Assembly: GCA_945829235.1 (NCBI GenBank)
Contig: CALZUA010000015.1
Location: 1 to 64,000 of the forward strand
DNA: 64,000 nucleotides
DNA from: an uncultured Clostridia bacterium
GTDB taxonomy: Bacteria > Bacillota > Clostridia > Oscillospirales > Ruminococcaceae
Reading direction: 5' to 3'
Notes under the pieces: model-generated
What the model saw: only the letters and a program-made list of their open reading frames with translations
The model's database searches: none
What the model was told of the DNA's origin: nothing
Shown: positions 35,165-43,341 of the stretch, piece by piece
How the letters are laid out: every line of letters begins with the position of its first letter
How positions within the stretch are numbered: position 1 is the first letter of the stretch
Made by a program: the position numbers and the translations under genes

Positions 35165-36361
35165 TTGAAAAACAAAAAAACTAACATCAAAATCAAACGA
35201 AGCAAGGTCAATCTCTACAGCAAACGTAAAAACAAACGAAAACAGGTCATCACGATTGTCATAACGGTTGTGGCGGCGTGTGCGCTCGGCGTTCTCGGAT
35301 TTGGGCTGGGAAAGCCGCTTGTTGAGTTTTTCAACAGCCGAAACAATAGTACCGGTTCCTCGGAATCCGCGTGGACTCCCCCGTCAAGCGAGGAGGTTTC
35401 CTCGGAAAGCGTTATCCCGAGTTCCTCGGAGGAAAGCTCGGAGGTTCCCGTTGAACCCGTTCGGAAAATGACCGATGTGTACTTCCTCCCCGATGACGCG
35501 GCGTTAAGCTCGGCTTCGCTCAACAGCGCGCTTGCGGCGGCAAAGGCGGCGGGTGTGGAAACGGTTGCCGTTACGCTGAAGAACGACACGGGCAATTTCC
35601 TCTACAAGAGCGAAATCAAGGGCTTGGACACTCACAATATCATCACCGGCACTCTCACCGCCGAGCAAATCTGCAAGGCGATAACGGACGCGGGCTTTAT
35701 CCCCGCGGCGAAGATAAGCACGCTGAAAGACCGTCTTTGCGGCTACAAGGACGCGACAGACGGCGGTTATCGCATAACGGGGAGCGGCTACACCTGGCAC
35801 GATGACCGCGAGGAAAAGGGCGGCAAGCCGTGGCTGTCGCCGTTCAAGTCGCAGACCTTGCAGTTTATGGGTGAAATTACGGCTGAGCTTTCTGCGGCTG
35901 GCTTCAAAAACATTATCGCCGTGAACACAATGTACCCGAAATTCCACAAGGAGGACATCTCAACCTACCTCTCCGACCTCCCGCTCTCGGACAACAAATC
36001 GCGTCAGGACGCACTTTGGAACGTTGTTGAGTCAGCGAAAGCCGGTGCCGAGAGGAACGGTGCGGAGCTTTGGATTGAGGTTGCGGGTGAAAATGTTGTT
36101 GCACAAAACCGATTGTGTACGGACGCGGAGCTTTGCGGGAGCGCGGACAAGCTCGCGGAAGTCAAGCTGATTGTGGACTACACGCCGACTGCTTCCGCTT
36201 CCGAAGCTTACACACTCGCCAAAACCTTTGCCGAGAAGCTGAAAACGGCTCTCGGTGACGCGGAATTTTATGTGGTTATCAAGGGCGGCTATTCGGAGGC
36301 GGCACTTTCGGATATCAAAAAGGCGTTCTCGGAAACCAAAATTGCGGTTTTCGGACAATAA
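35165..36361 (+). CDS. Membrane-anchored putative glycoside hydrolase (DUF4015-like)
   Basis: A 398-residue protein starting at TTG 35165 (AAAGGGGG upstream; an earlier in-frame TTG lies inside the rnfA-like gene). Basic N-terminus (KNKKTNIKIKRSKVN), one transmembrane helix (about 30-52), a Ser/Glu/Pro-rich linker (about 60-100), then a TIM-barrel-like domain: DVYFLPDDAAL, GVETVAVTLKNDTGNFLY, GFIPAAKISTLKDR, and GYTWHDDREEKGGKPWLSP. This resembles the putative glycosyl-hydrolase GHL/DUF4015 proteins on the outside of Gram-positive cells. It may be cotranscribed with the Rnf-like genes. Catalytic residues could not be assigned. Confidence 0.65.
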   Translation: MKNKKTNIKIKRSKVNLYSKRKNKRKQVITIVITVVAACALGVLGFGLGKPLVEFFNSRNNSTGSSESAWTPPSSEEVSSESVIPSSSEESSEVPVEPVRKMTDVYFLPDDAALSSASLNSALAAAKAAGVETVAVTLKNDTGNFLYKSEIKGLDTHNIITGTLTAEQICKAITDAGFIPAAKISTLKDRLCGYKDATDGGYRITGSGYTWHDDREEKGGKPWLSPFKSQTLQFMGEITAELSAAGFKNIIAVNTMYPKFHKEDISTYLSDLPLSDNKSRQDALWNVVESAKAGAERNGAELWIEVAGENVVAQNRLCTDAELCGSADKLAEVKLIVDYTPTASASEAYTLAKTFAEKLKTALGDAEFYVVIKGGYSEAALSDIKKAFSETKIAVFGQ

Positions 36362-36377
36362 CTTTCCCGTAAACCAC

Positions 36378-36406
36378 TTGATTTTTCAAGAAACAAGGTG
36401 TATAAT
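36378..36406 (+). promoter_or_regulatory. Sigma-A promoter of yajC
   Basis: TTGATT (36378-36383), 17 bases, TATAAT (36401-36406), 55 bases before the yajC start. Confidence 0.87.
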
Positions 36407-36461
36407 ATAAAAGTTGTACACTTTATGTATAAAAACACAAAACAGATACGGAGGACAAAAA

Positions 36462-36866
36462 ATGAATTTACTCAATTTGATTTCCAGTTCAAGCCAGCAG
36501 CAGGCGGCTGCTGCGGGCTCGCAGTGGGCGTCTATGCTTATGATGATTTTGCCGCTTGTGCTGATGGTAGCAATTTTCTATTTCCTTATTCTGCGCCCCG
36601 AGAAGAAGCGCAACAAGGAAATGCAGCAAATGCTCAACAACATTCAGGTTGCCGACGAGGTTGTCACAACCGGAGGCATTATCGGGCGCGTTCTGTCGGT
36701 TAAGGAGGATACTGTTCTCATCGAAACCGGAAGCGACCGCACCAAAATCCGCGTGCTCAAGACGGCGATTGCCAGAAACAACACTCACCACGAGTCCGCA
36801 ACCACTGAGGTTGAAACCGCAAAGGCTTCCAAGGACAAGAAGAGCGGCAAGAACGAAATCAAGTAA
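36462..36866 (+). CDS. yajC: Preprotein translocase subunit YajC
   Basis: Accessory subunit of the SecDF-YajC complex, 134 residues. One transmembrane helix (about 24-44) is followed by the family signature FYFLILRPEKKRNKEMQQML and the VADEVVTTGGIIGRV, VLIETGSDRTKIRVLKTAI beta region. Start ATG 36462 was chosen because ACGGAGG precedes it. The C-terminal end is a Lys/Ser-rich tail. Its stop overlaps the start of the TetR gene by one base (TAATG). secD and secF are not adjacent. Confidence 0.94.
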   Translation: MNLLNLISSSSQQQAAAAGSQWASMLMMILPLVLMVAIFYFLILRPEKKRNKEMQQMLNNIQVADEVVTTGGIIGRVLSVKEDTVLIETGSDRTKIRVLKTAIARNNTHHESATTEVETAKASKDKKSGKNEIK

Positions 36867-37450
36867 TGCCGAAAACCGATTTACGGGTTGTCAAGACGCG
36901 CGCGAATATCAGAAACGTGCTTGTCGAGATTATGTCCGAGAAACCCATTTCGAGCATTACCGTTTCGGAGGTCTGCGAGCTTGCAAGGATTAACCGAAAA
37001 ACCTTTTACCGTCATTACCGCACCGTCGGCGATGTTCTCGAGGAGCTTGAAAACGACTTTCTCAAGGAGTTTTCCGAGCACCTTCAAAGCGGGAGCTTGC
37101 TGAATATCGGCGCGGTTGTGCGCGGCGTGAGCGATACCGTGAAGCTTCACAAGGATTTTTTCGCAAAGCTTATGCGGCATAACCCCGAGATTTTTACAAG
37201 CGGCAGAATGAAGCTTGCTCTGCGCAGGGCAATTTCCGCCGCTCTGCGAAATATCGGCGCGGGAAACACCGAGCCGGAGCTTAACGCAATCTCGGAGTTT
37301 ATCGTTTCGGGCGTGCTTTCGGTGTACGCGTCGTGGTTCAGCAACGGTTGCCGCGAGGATATTGACGCGCTCGCGGAAATTTCCGTCAAAACTGCCGTGA
37401 GGGGCTTGTCGGCGTTTGTGCCCGAGAGAAGGCTCTTGGCGGAGAAGTAA
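36866..37450 (+). CDS. TetR/AcrR family transcriptional regulator
   Basis: A 194-residue repressor-type protein. The N-terminal helix-turn-helix is clear: RVVKTRANIRNVLVEIMSEK, then ISSITVSEVCELARINRKTFYRHY, the characteristic TetR recognition helix with FYRHY. The C-terminal ligand-binding region is all-helical (FFAKLMRHNPEIFTSGRMK). This variant resembles the DhaS/TetR_C_33 type. Start overlaps the yajC stop. It could control the following bioY and AEC transporter genes (14-base gap), but no operator was identified. Confidence 0.88.
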   Translation: MPKTDLRVVKTRANIRNVLVEIMSEKPISSITVSEVCELARINRKTFYRHYRTVGDVLEELENDFLKEFSEHLQSGSLLNIGAVVRGVSDTVKLHKDFFAKLMRHNPEIFTSGRMKLALRRAISAALRNIGAGNTEPELNAISEFIVSGVLSVYASWFSNGCREDIDALAEISVKTAVRGLSAFVPERRLLAEK

Positions 37451-37464
37451 AAAGAAGTGATATT

Positions 37465-38019
37465 GTGAAAGAGAATAAATTTTTCACGGTGAACAATATG
37501 GTGTTCATCGCGCTTTTTGCGGCGATAATCTGCATAATGGCGCCGTTTTCGATTGCTGTCGGTGCAATCCCGATTTCACTCGGTACTTTCGCGATTTACC
37601 TAGCGGGCGGTTTCCTCGGGAGCAAAAAGGGCGCGGCGGCGGTTTGCGTGTACATTATGCTGGGCGCGGTTGGACTGCCCGTGTTCACGGGATTTTCGGG
37701 CGGTTTCGCAAAACTGCTCGGAGTGACGGGCGGCTACATAATCGGCTTTATACCGCTAGTTATATTAACGGGAATTTTTGCCGAGCGTAATAAAAAGCTG
37801 ATGCCCGTGGGAATGGTTTTCGGAACTCTTGCGTGCTATATCTTCGGCACCGCTTGGTTTATGATTTCAACGGGAAGCGAGCTTGCTCCCGCGCTTATGA
37901 GCTGCGTTGTGCCGTTTCTTATCGGTGACGCGATTAAGATTGCCGCGGCAACGGCGATTTGTATTCCGCTCAAGTCAAGAGTGGACAAAATTTTGGCATA
38001 TAAAAGGAAAAATCAATGA
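37465..38019 (+). CDS. bioY: BioY-type biotin transporter substrate-binding subunit
   Basis: ECF transporter S component for biotin, 184 residues, six helices. The BioY hallmarks are present: LFAAIICIMAPFSI, AIPISLGTFAIYLAGGFLG, YIMLGAVGLPVFTGFSGG and GGYIIGFIPL. GTG start at 37465 with AAAGAAGTGA upstream. No ATPase or EcfT gene nearby, so it probably uses a shared energising module or works alone. Overlaps the AEC carrier gene by 4 bases (ATGA). Confidence 0.92.
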   Translation: MKENKFFTVNNMVFIALFAAIICIMAPFSIAVGAIPISLGTFAIYLAGGFLGSKKGAAAVCVYIMLGAVGLPVFTGFSGGFAKLLGVTGGYIIGFIPLVILTGIFAERNKKLMPVGMVFGTLACYIFGTAWFMISTGSELAPALMSCVVPFLIGDAIKIAAATAICIPLKSRVDKILAYKRKNQ

Positions 38020-38960
38020 ACTCTGCGCTGATTACAGCATTTCAAGCCGGTGTAATGCTGATTTTGCTGTTTTTCGGGTACTTTTTGTACAAGAAAAATT
38101 TTCTTGACGACAACTCGTCAAAACGGCTGTCGAACATTACTATTTCAATAATCAGCCCGATTGTCATTTTCAACGCTTATCAGACAGATTTTAACCCCGA
38201 GCTGCTCAAAGGACTTTTGACGGCGCTTGCGCTTGCGTTTGCGTCACAGGCGTTGTCCGTGCTTGCGGCTCGGCTTATTGTGCGCAAAACGCACAAGGAT
38301 TTCGAGGTTGAGCGCTTTGCAATCGGCTATTCAAACTGCGCGTTTATGGGAATTCCGCTTGCCGAGGCAACCTGCGGCTCGGAGGGCGTGTTCTACCTCA
38401 CGGCTTATATCACCGCGTTCAATGTTTTTATGTGGACGCACGGTGTTGTGATGATGAGCGGGAAAAAGCTCTCGGGAAAAGGACTGGTGAAAATTGTGCT
38501 CTCGCCGGCGATGCTGAGCATAATTCTCGGGCTTGTCTGCTTTTTCACGGGATTTCGCGTTCCTGAAATCATACAGCAACCGCTCAACTACCTCGGTGCG
38601 CTCAACACTCCGCTTGCGATGATAGTTTCGGGCGCAACGATTGCCATGGCGGGAATTAAGAGTTGTTTCACGAAAAAGCGCGTGTACTTTTTGCAGGCGT
38701 TTCGGCTGTTGCTTTTGCCGGCGGTAATTGCAACGGGCTACGCTCTTGCAAGGCATTTCGGCGCAAACGCAACCGCTGTCGGCTCAATCCTAGTCGCGGC
38801 GGCGGCACCCACGGCTTCTGCGGCGATTATGTTCTCGCACAAGTTCGGCAAAAACGCCGAATACGCGTCAAACCATTTTGCCGTTTCCACGATTTTAAGT
38901 ATGGCGACAATGCCGCTTATTCTCGCGTTTTACGAGTTGGTGTGCGGTTGGATTTCGTGA
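38016..38960 (+). CDS. AEC (auxin efflux carrier) family transporter
   Basis: Integral membrane permease of 314 residues with about ten helices, in the usual two five-helix halves. Family features: the first-half FLYKKNFLDDNSSKRLSNIT followed by ISPIVIFNAYQTDF, the central GYSNCAFMGIPLAEATCG, and second-half LNTPLAMIVSGATIA and AAPTASAAIMFSHKFG. Substrates of bacterial relatives include malate and malonate; not predictable here. Translationally coupled to bioY. Last gene of the yajC transcript. Confidence 0.88.
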   Translation: MNSALITAFQAGVMLILLFFGYFLYKKNFLDDNSSKRLSNITISIISPIVIFNAYQTDFNPELLKGLLTALALAFASQALSVLAARLIVRKTHKDFEVERFAIGYSNCAFMGIPLAEATCGSEGVFYLTAYITAFNVFMWTHGVVMMSGKKLSGKGLVKIVLSPAMLSIILGLVCFFTGFRVPEIIQQPLNYLGALNTPLAMIVSGATIAMAGIKSCFTKKRVYFLQAFRLLLLPAVIATGYALARHFGANATAVGSILVAAAAPTASAAIMFSHKFGKNAEYASNHFAVSTILSMATMPLILAFYELVCGWIS

Positions 38961-39002
38961 AAATGCACAAAAAATCGCCTTGTAGTTTGTACACTATAAT
39001 TG

Positions 39003-39031
39003 TTGCAAATTTCCAAAAAAAATGGTATAAT
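39003..39031 (+). promoter_or_regulatory. Sigma-A promoter of a putative small RNA
   Basis: TTGCAA (39003-39008), 17 bases, TATAAT (39026-39031). No reading frame follows; a hairpin-rich stretch and a strong terminator do (39162-39195). Confidence 0.85.
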
Positions 39032-39037
39032 TTATAT

Positions 39038-39195
39038 GTTACAAATTGACAAGATAGTATTTAGGCTAAAAAGCCTGTATACTTCTTAATATATTTTCCC
39101 CAATTATTTTCAGCCGATAAACTGTTTTCCCCAAACAGTCGGCAACCTTAATTTGATTTAACCGCAGACACCCCCTTGTCTGCGGGATTTTTTTG
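39038..39195 (+). ncRNA. Putative small RNA of about 160 nt upstream of htpG
   Basis: Between a consensus promoter and a strong terminator, with no credible coding frame. Three hairpins can be drawn: AGTAT-tt-AGGCT pairing with AGCCT-g-ATACT (39056-39083); GCCGA and CTGTTT pairing with AAACAG and TCGGC (39113-39143, a TAAA bulge, loop TCCCC-like); and the terminator stem. Between them is a single-stranded A/T- and C-rich stretch. It does not match the 6S, SRP, tmRNA or RNase P signatures that I know. It could also be a leader ending in an attenuator, but htpG has its own promoter downstream. Confidence 0.6.
39162..39195 (+). terminator. Terminator of the putative small RNA
   Basis: An 8-bp GC-rich stem (CCGCAGAC with GTCTGCGG) followed by GATTTTTTT. 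It ends 41 bases before the -35 box of htpG. Confidence 0.9.
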
Positions 39196-39235
39196 CCTTT
39201 TTGTGAAAATCTCGCGAAAATTTCTTCCAAAACAC

Positions 39236-39263
39236 TTGACTTTTCAGAAAATAGTTGTATAAT
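39236..39263 (+). promoter_or_regulatory. Sigma-A promoter of htpG
   Basis: TTGACT (39236-39241), 16 bases, TATAAT (39258-39263), immediately followed by the CIRCE operator so that a bound repressor would cover the transcription start. Confidence 0.88.
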
Positions 39264-39267
39264 ATAG

Positions 39268-39294
39268 TTAGCACTCTATTAGATAGAGTGCTAA
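39268..39294 (+). promoter_or_regulatory. CIRCE operator (HrcA binding site)
   Basis: Perfect inverted repeat TTAGCACTC, 9 bases, GAGTGCTAA, identical to the CIRCE consensus. It lies 5 bases after the -10 box of htpG, so HtpG is expected to be repressed by HrcA and induced by heat. Confidence 0.97.
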
Positions 39295-39340
39295 ATCAAG
39301 CATATGTTGCATTGATTTAAATATTTAGGAGATGATTTAA

Positions 39341-41236
39341 ATGGCAGAGAAAAAGGAATTTAAAGCGGAGTCCAAACGCTTGCTGGAGATGATGATAAAC
39401 TCCATTTATACGCATAAGGAAATCTTTTTGCGCGAGCTTATTTCAAACGCTTCGGACGCGATGGATAAGCTGTACTTCAAGTCAATGGAGGAAAATCTCG
39501 GGCTGACGCGCTCGGATATGCAGATTACGATTGCCGTTGACAAGGGCGCGCGCACGCTCACGATTTCCGATAACGGTATCGGTATGACCAAGGACGAGCT
39601 TGAAAACAACCTCGGCACAATCGCGCAGAGCGGCTCGTTCGAGTTCAAGCGCGACAATGAAAAAACCGAAGATGTTGACGTTATCGGGCAGTTTGGTGTG
39701 GGATTTTACTCGGCGTTTATGGTTGCCAAAAAGGTTACCGTAATCTCCAAGGCTTACGGCGCGGACAAGGCTTATATGTGGCAGAGCGTCGGCGCGGATG
39801 GCTATTCTATCGAGGACGCCGAAAAGGACGCAAACGGCACGGTTATCACCCTTGAAATCAAGGACAACGCTGACGAGGAGAACTATGACGAGTTCCTCAC
39901 ACCCTATAAAATCAAGGAGCTTGTCAAGAAATATTCCGATTATATCCGCTATCCGATTAAAATGGACGTTGAGCACGAAAAGCTCAAGGAAGGCACCGGC
40001 GTTGACGGAAAAGAACCCGAGTATGAAAAGGAAATTGTTACCGAAACTCTCAACTCTATGGTTCCTATCTGGAAAAAGTCCAAGACCGAGCTGAAAGACG
40101 AGGACTACAACCAGTTCTACAAGGACAAATTCTACGATTACACCGACCCGCTGCTCCACATTCACACAAAAACCGAGGGCACGGCAACCTATTCCGCGCT
40201 GCTTTACATTCCGCAAAACGCGCCCTACGACTATTACTCCAAGAACTACGAAAAGGGCTTGCAGCTCTATTCGAGCGGCGTTATGATTATGGAGAAATGC
40301 GCGGATTTGCTCCCCGATTATTTCAGCTTTGTCAAAGGTCTTGTGGACAGCGAGGATTTGTCGCTTAACATTTCCCGTGAAATGCTCCAGCACGACAGAC
40401 AGCTGAAAATTATCGCAAAGAGCATCGAAAAGTCGATTAAGAACGAGCTGAAAAAGTTGCTCAAAAACGAGCGCGAGAAGTACGAGAAGTTCTTTGAAAC
40501 GTTTGGCTCGCAGATTAAGTACGGCATCTACGAGGCTTACGGAATGAACAAGGACGAGCTTCAGGATTTGTTGCTGTTCAAGACCTCAAACGGCGGCACG
40601 ACAACGCTCGAGGAGTACGTTTCGCGTATGAAAGAGGACCAGAAGTTCATCTATTTCGCGAGCGGAAGTAGCGTTACCCGTATCGAGAGCCTGCCGCAGA
40701 CCGAACAGGTTCGCGACAAGGGCTACGAAATTCTGTACCTCACGGACCACGTTGACGAATTCTGTCTGCAAATGATGCACGACTTTGACGGCAAGGAGTA
40801 TAAGTCGGTTTCCGCGGACGACTTGGGGCTTGATACACCCGAGGAGAAAGAGGAAATCAAGAAGGCTGAGGAAGACAACAAGTCGCTGTTCGAGTTTATG
40901 ACCGAGAAGCTTGGCGGAAAGGTTAAGGCGGTTAAGCTGTCGCAGCGCTTGAAGAGTCACCCTGTGTGCATTACCAGCGAGGGTATGCTGTCGGTTGAGA
41001 TGGAGAAGGTACTGTCGGCGATGCCTAACGGCGAGGGGGCAAAGGCGGAGAAAATTCTCGAGATTAACCCGAACCATGCTATTTTCGGCAAGCTCAAGGA
41101 GCTGTACGAGAGCGATAAGGAGAAGGCGGCGGATTACGCGGATATTTTGTATAATCAGGCGCTACTGATTGAGGGAATGCCGATTGAGAATCCTGTTGAG
41201 TTCTCGAACAAGGTTTGTGAGCTGTTGGCGAAGTAA
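39341..41236 (+). CDS. htpG: Chaperone HtpG (Hsp90)
   Basis: Cytoplasmic Hsp90 chaperone of 631 residues. The GHKL ATPase domain is complete: [31 protein letters not shown] and [11 protein letters not shown]. The middle domain shows [37 protein letters not shown], and the C-terminal dimerisation region follows ([16 protein letters not shown]). Start ATG preceded by TTAGGAGATG. Controlled by the CIRCE element upstream. Confident. Confidence 0.98.
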   Translation: MAEKKEFKAESKRLLEMMINSIYTHKEIFLRELISNASDAMDKLYFKSMEENLGLTRSDMQITIAVDKGARTLTISDNGIGMTKDELENNLGTIAQSGSFEFKRDNEKTEDVDVIGQFGVGFYSAFMVAKKVTVISKAYGADKAYMWQSVGADGYSIEDAEKDANGTVITLEIKDNADEENYDEFLTPYKIKELVKKYSDYIRYPIKMDVEHEKLKEGTGVDGKEPEYEKEIVTETLNSMVPIWKKSKTELKDEDYNQFYKDKFYDYTDPLLHIHTKTEGTATYSALLYIPQNAPYDYYSKNYEKGLQLYSSGVMIMEKCADLLPDYFSFVKGLVDSEDLSLNISREMLQHDRQLKIIAKSIEKSIKNELKKLLKNEREKYEKFFETFGSQIKYGIYEAYGMNKDELQDLLLFKTSNGGTTTLEEYVSRMKEDQKFIYFASGSSVTRIESLPQTEQVRDKGYEILYLTDHVDEFCLQMMHDFDGKEYKSVSADDLGLDTPEEKEEIKKAEEDNKSLFEFMTEKLGGKVKAVKLSQRLKSHPVCITSEGMLSVEMEKVLSAMPNGEGAKAEKILEINPNHAIFGKLKELYESDKEKAADYADILYNQALLIEGMPIENPVEFSNKVCELLAK

Positions 41237-41265
41237 GGCGGTAAATCTCGCAAAGTGGTATTTGA

Positions 41266-41367
41266 GCACCGCGAAGCGAAAAAAGTCTTTTTGGAGGTTT
41301 GGAACCTTTTTCTTCAGAAAAAGGTTCCAAGACTAGAGCGAAGCGACAATACTGAAGGCGAAGCCGC
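41266..41367 (+). repeat. GCGAAGCG-rich module (locus 3, inverted relative to the other two)
   Basis: Begins GCACCGCGAAGCG 29 bases after the htpG stop, contains the perfect hairpin GGAACCTTTTT / AAAAAGGTTCC and then AGAGCGAAGCGAC and GGCGAAGCC. It is the counterpart of 22438-22545 and 43342-43470 read on the other strand, but with a different internal hairpin sequence. The rest of 41368-41655 holds no gene; terminators lie at its end. Confidence 0.75.
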
Positions 41368-41570
41368 AAAAATCCAAAAAAAGAACGCTTTCGCTTTGTA
41401 TAAATTAACGAGGAAACTTGTACATCAGTTTCGCAACCATTGCCAAATTTTTTTGCGGACGCAAAAAAATTAGCAAATCCCACCGAACAAACTTCCAATT
41501 AACAGAAAAATTCACCGTGCGTTCAGCCAAACCCACAAACCCAATTCCACAAATTCAGATTAAACAACAA

Positions 41571-41599
41571 AACTCGGAGCGAAAAGCCCCGAGTTTTTT
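41571..41599 (+). terminator. Terminator of the htpG transcript
   Basis: Stem AACTCGG with CCGAGTT, 11-base loop, followed by TTTTT. About 335 bases after the htpG stop; the transcript would contain the locus 3 repeat module in its 3' untranslated region. Confidence 0.8.
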
Positions 41600-41604
41600 A
41601 TTAC

Positions 41605-41637
41605 ACAAAAAAGCAGGCTCGTAAAGAACCTGCTTTT
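41605..41637 (-). terminator. Terminator of the rpsF-ssb-rpsR operon
   Basis: A 9-bp stem (AAAAGCAGG with CCTGCTTTT, 11-base loop) 18 bases after the rpsR stop; on the minus strand it ends in a T run. Confidence 0.87.
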
Positions 41638-41655
41638 GTTTTGCTTTGTTGACAA

Positions 41656-41904
41656 TTAGTCAGCAGAATAAGGAATAAGAGCAACCTGTCTAGCTCTCTT
41701 GATTGCCTTAGTAAGCTCTCTCTGGTGATAAGCACAGCAACCCGTAACTCTGCAAGGCAGAATCTTGGAGCGCTCAGTCATAAACTTCTTGAGCTTGGCA
41801 ATGTCCTTATAATCAATGAACTCTGTTCTGTCCGAGCAAAACTGGCAAACCTTTTTGCGGCTGCGCTTTGCTGCGTGAACAGGTCTTTCGGTCTTTTCAG
41901 CCAT
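41656..41904 (-). CDS. rpsR: 30S ribosomal protein S18
   Basis: Small-subunit ribosomal protein of 82 residues. The core [41 protein letters not shown] and [19 protein letters not shown] is typical. The four cysteines (CQFC, then C and CC further on) mark the zinc-binding form. Last gene of rpsF-ssb-rpsR; GGAGG before the start. Confident. Confidence 0.98.
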   Translation of the reverse strand: MAEKTERPVHAAKRSRKKVCQFCSDRTEFIDYKDIAKLKKFMTERSKILPCRVTGCCAYHQRELTKAIKRARQVALIPYSAD

Positions 41905-41947
41905 GGTATTAACCTCCTGTTTAGATTTCGATTAGTTCACAATTTTC

Positions 41948-42421
41948 TCAGAATGGATAAGCGTCACTATCGGCAGAGGAGAAATCCGCGGCAGGAGAAT
42001 TATTCTCCGACGGAGCAGAATGTGAGCCGCTCTCGGGAGGGGGCGTTCCGTAACCGGGGTCGCCGCTCGAGTAGTAGCTTCCCGAACCGCCGTTTCCGGT
42101 CTTTTCGCCCGTAAAGCAAACCTGGTCAGCAACTATTTCCGTAACATTTACGTTCTGTCCGTCTTTGTTGGTGTATTGACGTGTCTGAAGCTCGCCTTCA
42201 ACCAAAACCATATTTCCCTTCTTGAAATAGCGGGAAACAAATTCACCGGTCTGACGCCATGCGACAATGTTGAAGAAATCAGCCTTCTTTTCTTCGCCCT
42301 TAGTCTGAAATCTTCTGTCAACAGCGATGCTGAAAGTACACACGCTTACTCCCGAAGGAGTGGTCTTAAGCTCAGGATCACGCGTAAGTCTGCCCATTAA
42401 AATAACTCTGTTAAAAGCCAT
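41948..42421 (-). CDS. ssb: Single-stranded DNA-binding protein
   Basis: OB-fold protein needed for replication, repair and recombination. The 157 residues start MAFNRVILMGRLTRDPELKTT, with FFNIVAWRQTGEFVSRYFKKG, LVEGELQTRQYTNKDGQ. A flexible Gly/Ser/Pro tail ends in DSDAYPF, close to the conserved acidic DDDIPF tip that recruits partners. Lies between rpsF and rpsR, the standard order. Confident. Confidence 0.98.
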   Translation of the reverse strand: MAFNRVILMGRLTRDPELKTTPSGVSVCTFSIAVDRRFQTKGEEKKADFFNIVAWRQTGEFVSRYFKKGNMVLVEGELQTRQYTNKDGQNVNVTEIVADQVCFTGEKTGNGGSGSYYSSGDPGYGTPPPESGSHSAPSENNSPAADFSSADSDAYPF

Positions 42422-42447
42422 AATTTACACCTCCGCCAAATATCCGA

Positions 42448-42744
42448 TTACTTTCTAAGAACAACCATTGAGCGAAGAACGCCATCGGTAATGCTGATTA
42501 CGCGCTCCAGCTCTGCGGGGAAATCGGGCTTGCTCTCGAAATTATAGAGAACATAGTAGCCCTCGCTCTCGTAGTTGATTTCGTAAGCGAGCTTTCTCTT
42601 GCCCCACTCGTCAACACCCTCGAGAGTTCCGTTGTTCTTGATAAGATCGGAGAACTTGCTGATGAGAGCCTTAACCTGCTCCTCATCGTTCGTCTTTACA
42701 GAAAGAACAACCATTGCCTCGTACTTGGAATCAAGCTTTGCCAT
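42448..42744 (-). CDS. rpsF: 30S ribosomal protein S6
   Basis: 98 residues, normal length. YEAMVVLSVKTNDEEQVKALI, VDEWGKRKLAYEINYESEGYYVLYNF and the final RVISITDGVLRSMVVLRK are diagnostic. Ribosome site AAGGAGGTG. First gene of the operon, with a perfect promoter 83 bases upstream. The leader contains a CACGG/CCGTG hairpin and a GGATATATATCC palindrome; S6:S18-binding leaders are known in Firmicutes, but I could not confirm that motif here. Confident on the gene. Confidence 0.98.
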   Translation of the reverse strand: MAKLDSKYEAMVVLSVKTNDEEQVKALISKFSDLIKNNGTLEGVDEWGKRKLAYEINYESEGYYVLYNFESKPDFPAELERVISITDGVLRSMVVLRK

Positions 42745-42826
42745 TTATTTGCACCTCCTTATGGATATATATCCCACGGTCCTTCCGTGAGAAAGGGGTT
42801 ATTCGCTTTCAGCGATTAACTTTATC

Positions 42827-42855
42827 ATTATAACAGATTTTTTTGGGCTTGTCAA
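42827..42855 (-). promoter_or_regulatory. Sigma-A promoter of rpsF-ssb-rpsR
   Basis: On the minus strand TTGACA (42855-42850), 17 bases, TATAAT (42832-42827): a perfect consensus promoter, as expected for ribosomal protein genes. Confidence 0.95.
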
Positions 42856-43004
42856 GAGGTTTTTCGATATTTTTGGGAAAATTTTCTCTTTTAGCGTTTT
42901 GGTGAACGCACGGCTGTTTATACGGCTTTTGTCGAACAACTCGAAATTTGCTTTAACCATTAGTCCTATGTTGCGTTCATTAGCGGGGGTTCTGCGAAAC
43001 CCTA

Positions 43005-43101
43005 GCGATTTCGGCGGCATCGAACCGCCGAAATCGCGCGGGTGAAGCCACGCCCCATTGTAAGAGAGAATTTCGGGTTCGTTAGGCGTGGCTTCACCCG
43101 C
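43005..43101 (-). repeat. Structured 97-nt repeat unit (locus 2, unit 1)
   Basis: 13-bp stem GCGATTTCGGCGG with loop CATCGAA, directly followed by the 17-bp stem GCGGGTGAAGCCACGCC (43038-43054 with 43085-43101) around a 30-base loop. Its small stem differs from the unit at 22085 at several positions, each matched by a change on the other arm. Confidence 0.9.
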
Positions 43102-43130
43102 CTGTTAAGATAAGTTTTCGAAAGGTGCAG

Positions 43131-43227
43131 GCGATTTTTCGGGCATCGAACCCGAAAAATCGCGCGGGTGCAGTCACGCTCCATTGATTGCGAAAAGCAC
43201 GGTTTTATAAAGCGTGACTGCACCCGC
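43131..43227 (-). repeat. Structured 97-nt repeat unit (locus 2, unit 2)
   Basis: Same plan. The 17-bp stem here ends GTCACGCT and AGCGTGAC (43164-43180 with 43211-43227), whereas the unit at 22228 has GTCACGCC and GGCGTGAC: a C-G to T-A compensatory pair. 30-base loop as in the other three units. Confidence 0.9.
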
Positions 43228-43273
43228 GGTTTGAGCCGAGTTTTACCGTTTCGCTTGCTTTGCAAAAAATTAT

Positions 43274-43313
43274 CCCCTGCATTTTTCGGTATTGAACCGA
43301 AAAATGCTCGGGG
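43274..43313 (-). repeat. Related single hairpin (locus 2)
   Basis: Stem GCATTTTTCGG with CCGAAAAATGC and loop TATTGAA, one base different from the copy at 22371, with the same outer CCCC/GGGG pairing. Confidence 0.85.
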
Positions 43314-43341
43314 AGGTTGTTCGTATTGATTTTTTATTTTG

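Noticed and set aside
36866-38960. Phage or mobile element origin for the TetR-bioY-AEC group
   Set aside because: No integrase, att-like repeats or composition shift; the genes are tightly coupled to yajC.
39038-39195. 6S RNA, SRP RNA or RNase P RNA
   Set aside because: The long central-bubble hairpin of 6S RNA and the conserved blocks of the others are absent.
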